From NCBI GenBank assembly GCA_011772595.1, contig WVZH01000069.1, positions 68,618 to 83,225 on the forward strand: a stretch of 14,608 nucleotides of DNA. The letters are read 5' to 3'. Position 1 is the first letter of the stretch; the number at the start of each line of letters is the position of its first letter. Shown here one piece after another: positions 1 through 6,081 of this stretch. The translations under genes and the position numbers were made by a program. The stretch is from Anaerolineales bacterium. Lineage in GTDB: Bacteria > Chloroflexota > Anaerolineae > Anaerolineales > E44-bin32. The notes under the pieces were generated by a model. That model saw only the letters and a program-made list of their open reading frames with translations. It ran no database searches and was not told the DNA's origin.

Positions 1-852
1 GGTTCGCGTGTTAATGCCGTCATTCCGCCTATCTCTCTTGTGGGTCCCGTACTCACAATCCGTAAGTTTGCTCGAGACCCAATCACGGTCGAACAGATGA
101 TTGATTTTGGCACCCTCACAGCCGAGGCGGTTGAGTTCCTAAAAGCCTGTGTGGTTGCAAGGATCAACATTATTATCTCGGGAGGCACCGGTTCAGGTAA
201 AACAACTCTCTTGAACGTTCTCTCCCAATATATCCCCGCAGATGAACGCATCATCACGATCGAGAACGCGGCAGAACTCCAATTAAGGCAGGAGCACGTT
301 GTCACTTTGGAATCGCGACCGCCGAATATCGAGGGTCGTGGTGAGGTCACCATCCAGAACCTCGTCGTTAACTCTCTCCGTATGCGTCCTGATCGCATCA
401 TCGTGGGTGAGATCCGCGCCGAAGAAGCGCTGGACATGCTCCAGGCGATGAACACCGGCCATGAGGGCTCGATGACTACGGCACACTCCAACAGTCCACG
501 CGATACTCTGGCGCGTATTGAAACCATGACATTGATGGCTGGAATGGATTTGCCTGTGCGTGCAATCCGGGAGCAGATTTCCTCAGCCCTAGAACTGGTC
601 GTTCATCTTGAACGTTTGCGTGACGGTACGCGAAAAGTCACCCATGTCTCGGAAATTCAGGGTATGGAGGGTGATGTCATTACCATGACGGATATCTTTA
701 TCTTCGAACAGACGGGTTTCGAGAACGGCAGGGTGATCGGCCGCTTGAGACCCACGGGATTGCGACCTCGGTTCATCGATAAAATCGAGACGAGTGGTAT
801 TCAATTACCAGCTACGATCTTCGGCATGGGCGAAAGGATCCGTGGCTATTAG
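1..852 (+). CDS. cpaF: Tad/Flp pilus assembly ATPase CpaF (TadA), 3' part only
   Basis: This is the secretion ATPase that powers Tad/Flp pilus assembly as a cytoplasmic hexamer beneath the TadB/TadC membrane platform. The frame is open from base 1, so the gene begins outside the window; 283 residues are visible and about 150-200 N-terminal residues are probably missing (family members are roughly 450 residues). The GTG at 40 lies inside the conserved core and is not the start. In visible-residue numbering, the Walker A motif GGTGSGKT is at about 61-68, the Walker B region RIIVGE at about 132-137 with the catalytic-type Glu, and the His box HEGSMTTAH at about 154-162. These are hallmarks of the type II/IV secretion ATPase family. 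The next gene, tadB, starts 3 bases after the stop, so the two are surely cotranscribed. Identification is strong; CpaF rather than another GspE-like ATPase rests on the sequence style and the two TadB/TadC-type genes that follow. Confidence 0.95.
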   Translation, partial: GSRVNAVIPPISLVGPVLTIRKFARDPITVEQMIDFGTLTAEAVEFLKACVVARINIIISGGTGSGKTTLLNVLSQYIPADERIITIENAAELQLRQEHVVTLESRPPNIEGRGEVTIQNLVVNSLRMRPDRIIVGEIRAEEALDMLQAMNTGHEGSMTTAHSNSPRDTLARIETMTLMAGMDLPVRAIREQISSALELVVHLERLRDGTRKVTHVSEIQGMEGDVITMTDIFIFEQTGFENGRVIGRLRPTGLRPRFIDKIETSGIQLPATIFGMGERIRGY

Positions 853-855
853 AGC

Positions 856-1839
856 ATGAACACGAATCTAATCTTGATGATAGGTCTCGGATTAGGACTC
901 CTTCTGTTAGGCGTCGGGCTTGTTTCATCGCTAATCGGAAGCGGCTCCGTAGTGGAGGAGCGCCTCGGTCGCTATTCCGAATCGAGCAGAATGTCCGTAA
1001 GCGGTGATGCCATTGCGGAAGAAGGGGGTGCACGTGCAACCCCAATTTCGGATTTCCTGAATCGACTGGGTGAGGGAACGGATGCCTTTGATTCGATCTC
1101 CAAGAATCTTGCCCAAGCGGATATTAAATTGCGACCAGCCGAGTATATCTTCGCCATGCTGGCATCTGGGTCTGCCGTCGGAGTTGTCGGTTTCTTCTCG
1201 AGCGGGCGATCGATTGTCTTCGCCGTCATCTTTTTCATCATCGGATTGTTTTTCCCGCAAATCTACGTGAAGCTGGCTCAACGACGACGGTTGAAGCAGT
1301 TTGATAATCAACTAGGAGACATGCTCAACCTGATGGTAAATGGGCTGCGAGCGGGTTATTCGACCCTTCAAGGTATGGAGGCCGTCAGTCGTGAGCTGCC
1401 TAGACCTATTTCCGTCGAATTCCATCGCGTGGTTCAAGAGGTTCAGCTCGGACTCACGATGGAAGCTGCGCTTGACCATTTAATTCGACGAATCGATAGC
1501 GACGATCTAGACCTCGTGATCACGGCCATCAACGTCCAGCGCGAAGTCGGCGGTAACTTGGCGGAGATTCTTGACGTCATTTCATACACGATCCGAGAGC
1601 GCGTTCGAATCAAGGGGCAAATCGCCGCCTTGACGGCACAAGGTCGAGCCACGGCATGGGTAATTGCAGCATTGCCCATCGTTCTGGTCATGCTGCTATT
1701 CATGCTCAACCGGGAATACATCATGGTGCTATTCGCTCCTGAGACAAGAGGATGCGGAATTCCCATGGTCATTCTGGCTGGTTTAATGATCATCAGCGGG
1801 TTTATCGCCGTTCAAAAGATCGTCGCGATTGACATCTAA
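856..1839 (+). CDS. tadB: Tad pilus inner-membrane platform protein TadB
   Basis: TadB is one of two polytopic membrane proteins thought to form the platform on which the CpaF ATPase acts to assemble Flp pilins. The 327-residue protein has an N-terminal membrane segment (about 5-27), two close hydrophobic segments (about 98-135), a cytoplasmic T2SSF-type domain (about 145-265, including NGLRAGYSTLQGMEAVSRE and a later VQREVGGNLAEIL stretch) and two C-terminal membrane segments (about 266-284 and 303-320). The VGGNLAEIL signature and the ordering of segments fit the TadB family. No strong ribosome binding site precedes the ATG; the 3-base gap after cpaF suggests translational coupling. TadC follows after a 122-base gap, in which I see no clear promoter or terminator. 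Confidence 0.93.
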   Translation: MNTNLILMIGLGLGLLLLGVGLVSSLIGSGSVVEERLGRYSESSRMSVSGDAIAEEGGARATPISDFLNRLGEGTDAFDSISKNLAQADIKLRPAEYIFAMLASGSAVGVVGFFSSGRSIVFAVIFFIIGLFFPQIYVKLAQRRRLKQFDNQLGDMLNLMVNGLRAGYSTLQGMEAVSRELPRPISVEFHRVVQEVQLGLTMEAALDHLIRRIDSDDLDLVITAINVQREVGGNLAEILDVISYTIRERVRIKGQIAALTAQGRATAWVIAALPIVLVMLLFMLNREYIMVLFAPETRGCGIPMVILAGLMIISGFIAVQKIVAIDI

Positions 1840-1961
1840 ACTTTCGAATGTTGAGAGGGTTTTCTTCAGGCCGGGTTCGTTGTTGCCACGATTGTGTAAT
1901 CTTCAACACTCTCAGAAAGTAGATCTTACAGGGAACGGTTTGGTTCAAGGGTGAATGCAAA

Positions 1962-2906
1962 ATGAATCCGATGATCATTGCCGGAATCGTCCTGTTCGTA
2001 ATCTTACTTGCGGTGGTTCTAGTGATCGCGGGTATCCGGGCTCCTCAGGCCAGCGATCCGATCCAGGAACGGCTGGCGGAATTCGCTGCAAGTGACGAAC
2101 AACTAACACTGGAGGAAATCGAGCTATCGCAACGCTTCTACGACCGAATCATCTTGCCAATCTTCAATCGGATCGGTGAGATTGCTTCAAAATTCACCCC
2201 ACAAGCGACGCTCGAGAGTGCCCGTAGACGCCTCGAAATGGCCGGCAATCCGATGCAGCTAGACCCTGCCTTTTTCCTGGCCTTGCGGGTCATCATGGGC
2301 ATTCTTTTCGGGGGAGCGATTTTTGCTGTTTTTTCAATGACCAAGCGCAATTGGTTGCAGGGTTTAGCATTATCGACGGTCTTTGTGTTCTTGGGATTCT
2401 GGTTCCTGGATCTTTGGTTGACGGGTAGGATCAAATCCCGTCAGAGAGCGGTGTTCCGTGCACTGCCGGACGCCCTTGATCTGCTCACGGTGTGTGTGGA
2501 GGCGGGTTTGGGTTTCGATTCCGCCATGGGAAAAGTTCACGAAAAGTGGGAAGATGATCTCGCCCTTGAATTCGGGCGCGTCCTTCAGGAAATTCGCCTT
2601 GGGAAGTTGCGACGAGAAGCGTTGCGAGATATGGCTGAGCGCATCGATGTCGCCGAGCTCACGAGTTTTGTGGCCGCGGTAATCCAATCGGAGCAATTGG
2701 GTGTAAGTATGTCGAAGGTCCTGCGTATTCAATCCGACCAAATGCGTGTGCGACGACGACAAATGGCCGAGGAAGAGGCCAATCGGGCTCCGATTAAGAT
2801 GGTATTTCCAATCGGCTGTTTAATCTTTCCATCAATCCTGATCATCCTGCTCGGTCCGGCCGGTTTAACCTTAATGACCTCTGCTCTAGGCGGACTCTTT
2901 CGATAG
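1962..2906 (+). CDS. tadC: Tad pilus inner-membrane platform protein TadC
   Basis: TadC is the partner of TadB in the membrane platform of the Tad/Flp pilus machine. The protein has 314 residues: an N-terminal membrane segment (about 4-24), a charged linker, hydrophobic segments at about 103-125 and 133-153, a T2SSF-type domain at about 165-275 and C-terminal hydrophobic segments from about 279. The TadC-type signature ALPDALDLLTVCVEAGLGFDSA lies at about 167-188, followed by EFGRVLQEIRLG and a later VAAVIQSEQLGVSMSKVLR stretch. The start is supported by a GGTGA Shine-Dalgarno at 1950-1954, 7 bases before the ATG. Together with cpaF and tadB this gives the usual ATPase-TadB-TadC order. Pilin, prepilin peptidase and outer components are not in this window and presumably lie upstream or elsewhere. 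Confidence 0.93.
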   Translation: MNPMIIAGIVLFVILLAVVLVIAGIRAPQASDPIQERLAEFAASDEQLTLEEIELSQRFYDRIILPIFNRIGEIASKFTPQATLESARRRLEMAGNPMQLDPAFFLALRVIMGILFGGAIFAVFSMTKRNWLQGLALSTVFVFLGFWFLDLWLTGRIKSRQRAVFRALPDALDLLTVCVEAGLGFDSAMGKVHEKWEDDLALEFGRVLQEIRLGKLRREALRDMAERIDVAELTSFVAAVIQSEQLGVSMSKVLRIQSDQMRVRRRQMAEEEANRAPIKMVFPIGCLIFPSILIILLGPAGLTLMTSALGGLFR

Positions 2907-2939
2907 GTTGATAGCGATCTTCTATCATCGGGGGACGAA

Positions 2940-3683
2940 TTGCCGCGATCGATCTCCCACTCCTTGCTAAGCTTGCCGCAACGCTGGCTTGAAGTGGGAC
3001 TCAATCTTATTTTTCCTCAGCGCTGCGCCGGCTGCGGTCGGCTGGGGGATGTCTGGTGCCGCAGTTGCTCACGAGAGATACGTAAACTATGTGGAAGTCT
3101 ATGCCCGAATTGTGGCATCCCCGTACGATTACAAAAGCTTTGTCCAGCATGTAGCGGAGTGCATTTTCCACTCAAGGCACGGTCCTTCGCTTGGTATGAG
3201 GGTCCGATCGTTAAAGCATTACTTCAGTTGAAGTACAAGCCCAATCGGCGTCTGGCGGATCTCATGGCTGATTGGTTGGTTGAAATCCATCCGGGAGAAC
3301 AATGGCCAGAAGCATTGATCGTCCCCGTCCCTTTGGGACAGATACGATCTCGTCAGCGGGGGTATAATCAAGCCGATTTGATCGCCTCGTCACTCGCTCA
3401 CAAATTGGCGATGCCGTACGACACCTCGGTTCTGTGGCGCGAGAGGGAAACAAACTCTCAAGTCGGATTAAGTCCTACAGACCGACGACGGAATGTATTT
3501 GGCGCGTTCCGTGCAGAAACCAGGAGACTCACCGGGAGACCTGTGCTGGTTGTTGATGATCTTTTTACCACAGGGTCTACATTATCCTCATGCGCTGAAG
3601 CGCTTCTTTCAGCAGGCGCGGCGTCCGTATTTGCGCTCACGGTAGCACGTGCTGAAAGCACGGACGCGGATAGGATTCGTTGA
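2940..3683 (+). CDS. comF: ComF family protein (competence-associated phosphoribosyltransferase fold)
   Basis: ComF/ComFC proteins are cytoplasmic and needed for DNA uptake in several naturally transformable bacteria; they combine zinc-binding Cys motifs with a phosphoribosyltransferase fold. In this 247-residue protein the Cys residues at about 29, 32, 40, 43, 55, 58, 68 and 71 form CxxC pairs, the conserved RSRQRGYNQA segment is at about 136-145, and the PRPP-binding loop VLVVDDLFTTGST is at about 202-214. The only usable start is TTG at 2940: the frame closes with the tadC stop at 2904-2906 and there is no ATG or GTG between. A GGGGGA Shine-Dalgarno (2930-2935) lies only 4 bases upstream, so translation initiation may be modest. 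The gene sits 33 bases after tadC and 16 before hpf, in an apparent operon. The enzymatic substrate, if any, is unknown. Confidence 0.93.
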   Translation: MPRSISHSLLSLPQRWLEVGLNLIFPQRCAGCGRLGDVWCRSCSREIRKLCGSLCPNCGIPVRLQKLCPACSGVHFPLKARSFAWYEGPIVKALLQLKYKPNRRLADLMADWLVEIHPGEQWPEALIVPVPLGQIRSRQRGYNQADLIASSLAHKLAMPYDTSVLWRERETNSQVGLSPTDRRRNVFGAFRAETRRLTGRPVLVVDDLFTTGSTLSSCAEALLSAGAASVFALTVARAESTDADRIR

Positions 3684-3699
3684 TGGATAAGGAGAACCG

Positions 3700-4269
3700 A
3701 TGGCTGTTCGGGTGGTCATAAATGTTAGGAATATGGATTTAAGCGATCGACTGCGAACCTACGTAACCAAGAAAGTCCGCAAGCTTGATCGTTTCCTCGA
3801 TATTTTAGAAGAAGCGCAGGTAGATTTAACCTACGTAAAATCCGCTCGTAGTGCGAGTGATCGACAAGTCGCTCAATTAACGGTCCGCGGGAAGGGGGTC
3901 TTACTTCGAGCAGAGGAGCGGACGGATGATATTTTCGCCTCCGTGGATGCAGTGCTGGACAAGATCTACCGTCAAATCGATCGTTACAAAGGTCGAAGGT
4001 GGAAAGGTCGCGGTGATGGACGTTCGGCCTCTGATTTGGCAATGGATATATCTGCAGTGCAAGAAGAAACGGCTGAATCCGTAGGGACGATCGTGCGCCG
4101 TAAACGTTTCCCACTCACACCGATGGATGAGCGCGAGGCCGTTGAGCAGATGGTTTTACTTGGACATGATGAATTCTTTATATTCCTGAACGCTGAAAGC
4201 CAGGAGGTGAACGTGCTCTACCGCCGTCGAGACGGAACACTCGGCTTGATCGAGCCTGAAATTGCCTAA
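3700..4269 (+). CDS. hpf: Ribosome hibernation-promoting factor, long form (HPF/RaiA)
   Basis: Long-form HPF binds the decoding region of the 30S subunit and uses its C-terminal domain to dimerise ribosomes into inactive 100S particles under stress or starvation. The 189-residue protein shows the N-terminal S30AE/RaiA domain (about 1-100, with the conserved start VRNMDLSDRLRTYVTKKVRKLDRF), a charged linker, and the C-terminal dimerisation domain (about 130-189, with RRKRFPLTPMDEREAVEQM, GHDEFFIFLN and VLYRRRDGTLGLIEP). The start is supported by AAGGAG at 3689-3694, 5 bases before the ATG. It follows comF by 16 bases and is probably cotranscribed, although long-form hpf genes commonly also have a stress promoter of their own; I could not pick one out. 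A hairpin lies just downstream. comF and hpf also lie near each other in some Firmicutes. Confidence 0.96.
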   Translation: MAVRVVINVRNMDLSDRLRTYVTKKVRKLDRFLDILEEAQVDLTYVKSARSASDRQVAQLTVRGKGVLLRAEERTDDIFASVDAVLDKIYRQIDRYKGRRWKGRGDGRSASDLAMDISAVQEETAESVGTIVRRKRFPLTPMDEREAVEQMVLLGHDEFFIFLNAESQEVNVLYRRRDGTLGLIEPEIA

Positions 4270-4285
4270 TTCTCGACATTTTCAT

Positions 4286-4320
4286 TCGGCGGAGTGATGT
4301 TTGTCGTCTGTATCCGCCGA
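4286..4320 (+). terminator. Hairpin after hpf, possible weak terminator
   Basis: Perfect 8-bp arms, TCGGCGGA at 4286-4293 and TCCGCCGA at 4313-4320, enclose a 19-base loop and start 16 bases after the hpf stop. The sequence after the stem (TTTCATCTTAATT) is T-rich but not a clean U-tract, and the loop is long, so this may end only some transcripts or protect the hpf 3' end. The next gene starts 17 bases downstream. Confidence 0.5.
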
Positions 4321-4337
4321 TTTCATCTTAATTCCCC

Positions 4338-5465
4338 ATGATCGCATTTCCTGTAGTCCTCATGTTGCCGCCATCCGGCACGTCTCGGTCTGAGCAGTGG
4401 GTAGCGGCGGGAAGACTGGCTGCTGCCCGCGATCTAGCCCGTCGCCTGGGCAGGATTCGTGGCGTGGCGTCAATACATGTACTTGCAGGGAATCGATCCG
4501 ATAGCGAATCACTACATGAGCTCGGAGTCAAGTCGTTACCTGCTCCGCCTGGTTCATTTCATTTTGGGCGTGCCCTGGCGGACATCATCACTGAGCAAGG
4601 GTTTGAGCGTTGTGCGTATTTCGGTGGGAGCAGCGCAGCTTTAATGGTGGAACAGGCCTTGGAAGATGTTTTCGATCGTGTGGCTCAGCATGAGCATCCC
4701 TTTGCAGTGGTGAACAACTATCACTCTACGGATTGGATTGTTCTCAATCATGCACCCGAATTGACGAGATTATGGGAAAGTCTCCCGAAGGATAATCCGC
4801 TTGGATGGGTTTTGTATCATGAGGCCGGGTACGAGGTTCACTCGCTCGCACCGTCTGCTGCCTCGCGGGTGGACATCGACACGCCGTCCGATTTGTTCAT
4901 GCTTCATCAGCATCCAGATCTTGGTGCCGAATTGGATTCGTTCCTTGCCAGCGCTCCTCCCGAGCAGCTCATCAAGGTGCAGCGCGTCCAGGACGTCATG
5001 CAGTCCCCAGCGAGTACGCTTACGCTTATTGGGCGCGCCTCCGCTCACTTGTGGCACACCCTCGAACAAAGAACACAGATTTGGATTCGCGCATTCGTTG
5101 AGGAAAGAGGGATGATCGCCAGCGGTAGGTTGGCACGGGCGGAGGTGCAATCGATCTTGGGTGAGATCTTGGAGGTTTGGGGTCCACGTCGATTTGTTGA
5201 AAGACTCACGCGTGTTTCCGACGCAGTGTTATGGGATACGCGGGTATGGATGGCACATCGCGGTCCGTGGCCATCCGCTGCAGATCGCTTTGCCTCCGAT
5301 CTGGGCTGGGTGGATGAAATTGAAGACACGACCTTACGAGAGCTGATTCGAGCGGTTCAAGAAGCCGCCAGCCCTATTGTGACTGGCGGCCATGGTGTTG
5401 TCTCGGGGGGAGTGTATGCCCTTGTAGAATCGTTCGAATCAGAGAGTCACCATCCCTCGAGATAA
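4338..5465 (+). CDS. Uncharacterised protein with nucleotidyltransferase-like (GT-A type) core
   Basis: I do not recognise this 375-residue protein as a named family. Visible features are a hydrophobic beta-strand-like start (about 4-11), an Arg/Ala-rich helix (about 25-41), YFGGSSAALM (about 94-103), VNNYHSTDW (about 125-133), and RVDIDTPSDLFMLHQHPDL (about 177-195). The last segment resembles the DxDTPxDL element near the end of MobA/CofC/GlmU-like nucleotidyltransferase domains, which suggests a GT-A fold in the first ~200 residues; the usual N-terminal GGxSxRMG loop is not apparent, so it may be a divergent enzyme or a non-catalytic relative. The C-terminal half is mainly helical and ends with a Gly-rich segment, TGGHGVVSGGVYALVE (about 349-364). 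There are no membrane segments or signal peptide. No clear Shine-Dalgarno precedes the ATG. Its 3' end overlaps the convergent HNH gene by 19 bases. Function unknown; a nucleotide-sugar or cofactor role is only a guess. Confidence 0.85.
   Translation: MIAFPVVLMLPPSGTSRSEQWVAAGRLAAARDLARRLGRIRGVASIHVLAGNRSDSESLHELGVKSLPAPPGSFHFGRALADIITEQGFERCAYFGGSSAALMVEQALEDVFDRVAQHEHPFAVVNNYHSTDWIVLNHAPELTRLWESLPKDNPLGWVLYHEAGYEVHSLAPSAASRVDIDTPSDLFMLHQHPDLGAELDSFLASAPPEQLIKVQRVQDVMQSPASTLTLIGRASAHLWHTLEQRTQIWIRAFVEERGMIASGRLARAEVQSILGEILEVWGPRRFVERLTRVSDAVLWDTRVWMAHRGPWPSAADRFASDLGWVDEIEDTTLRELIRAVQEAASPIVTGGHGVVSGGVYALVESFESESHHPSR
5364..5390 (-). terminator. Hairpin downstream of the HNH gene, possible minus-strand terminator
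   Basis: Perfect 8-bp arms GCCGCCAG (5364-5371) and CTGGCGGC (5383-5390) with an 11-base loop lie inside the 3' end of the opposing 375-residue gene, 56 bases past the HNH stop. Read on the minus strand the stem is followed by TTCTTGAA, only a short T-rich exit. The plus-strand side is followed by CATGGTG, so it would not act for that strand. It could equally be a coincidence of coding sequence. Confidence 0.35.
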
Positions 5466-5950
5466 GGGTGCCAATCCTGATTCTCTGGAAGATATGAGCC
5501 GTAGAGGTACAACGCCGTAGCATGTGGTTCTTTGGGGTATCGGAGCAAGGTCATCCGGGCCACCTGTAAATTTCGTCCCCCTTTTTTAAGGTTACATCTT
5601 TCGCAAGCGGTGACAAGATTAGACCAACTAAGATCTCCGCCTTGATGGCGGGGGACGATGTGGTCGACTGTCAACCGTGAGGCTTGAGAGTCGCAATATT
5701 GACAGGTGTAATTGTCGCGTCTGAATATTTCTCGCTTGGTAAGTCGCACGCGAGGGCGGGGGCGCTTGATCATATAACCAAGCCGGATCACGGAGGGGCG
5801 GGGGAAGGCCTGGCGGATCGTGCGGATAAACCCTCGCCCGTTGAGCAACAACTCTGCTTTTCCAGCAAGGATCAAACCCATCGCCCTACGGGTGGTGCAC
5901 ACATTGAGCGGTGCATAATTCGCATTGAGTAAGAGCACGGGATCGTTCAT
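5447..5950 (-). CDS. HNH endonuclease family protein
   Basis: This is a 167-residue HNH nuclease-fold protein of a stand-alone family whose members typically start MxDPVLxLNANYxPLNV; their biological role is not established. The N-terminal domain (about 1-60) contains TTRRAMGLILAGKAELLLNGRG and PRPSVIRLGYM. The HNH domain follows, with zinc-type pairs C83xxC86 and C116xxC119, the catalytic-type D96-H97 in LTVDHIVPRHQGG, and N111 in SWSNLVTACERCN. The frame extends much further upstream (to 6268), but that part runs into phnE, and the family start is MNDPVLLL. An in-frame ATG at 5977 is inside a consensus -10 box, so initiation at 5950 is preferred. The stop is inside the 3' end of the convergent gene. 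No methyltransferase or toxin partner is adjacent, so nothing here makes it a restriction enzyme or homing nuclease. Confidence 0.92.
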   Translation of the reverse strand: MNDPVLLLNANYAPLNVCTTRRAMGLILAGKAELLLNGRGFIRTIRQAFPRPSVIRLGYMIKRPRPRVRLTKREIFRRDNYTCQYCDSQASRLTVDHIVPRHQGGDLSWSNLVTACERCNLKKGGRNLQVARMTLLRYPKEPHATALYLYGSYLPENQDWHPYLEGW

Positions 5951-5975
5951 CGGCGCTGCCTGTGATATTTGGCGC

Positions 5976-5984
5976 ATTATAACA
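5976..5984 (-). promoter_or_regulatory. Extended -10 promoter of the HNH gene
   Basis: On the minus strand TGTTATAAT reads 5984 to 5976: a consensus TATAAT with the TGn extension. No good -35 box lies 16-18 bases upstream, as expected for an extended -10 promoter. Transcription would start near 5969, about 19 bases before the ATG at 5950. The position, right after the phn operon hairpin and before the HNH gene, supports it. Confidence 0.6.
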
Positions 5985-6026
5985 CTTTCCAATTTCGCTC
6001 GCACCTGGAGGATTATCCTGTAAGAA

Positions 6027-6063
6027 TCAGCCCTGGAGCATGGACAACAAAGGCCAGGGCTGA
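6027..6063 (-). terminator. Hairpin terminator of the phnDCE operon
   Basis: Perfect 10-bp arms TCAGCCCTGG (6027-6036) and CCAGGGCTGA (6054-6063) enclose a 17-base loop and begin 18 bases after the phnE stop. On the minus strand the stem is followed by TTCTTACAGG, a short T-rich exit rather than a full U-tract. The placement between phnE and the HNH promoter makes a transcription stop or mRNA 3'-end structure likely. Confidence 0.65.
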
Positions 6064-6081
6064 ATGCCGTTGGTGTTGAGC

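Noticed and set aside
40..852. GTG at base 40 as a true start of the CpaF gene
   Set aside because: The frame is open to base 1 and the residues before the GTG ([13 protein letters not shown]) are conserved CpaF core, so the gene simply begins outside the window.
931..1311. 126-codon open frame antisense to tadB
   Set aside because: Shadow of the tadB reading frame; composition is atypical of a real protein and there is no ribosome binding site.
1840..1920. Inverted repeat ACTTTC ... GAAAGT in the tadB-tadC spacer as a terminator
   Set aside because: Only 6 bases pair over a 69-base loop, the inner parts do not pair in order and there is no T-tract; tadC is likely in the same unit.
2909..2927. 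Small hairpin TGATAG/CTATCA between tadC and comF
   Set aside because: Six AT-rich pairs with no T-tract; too weak to call a terminator or regulatory element.
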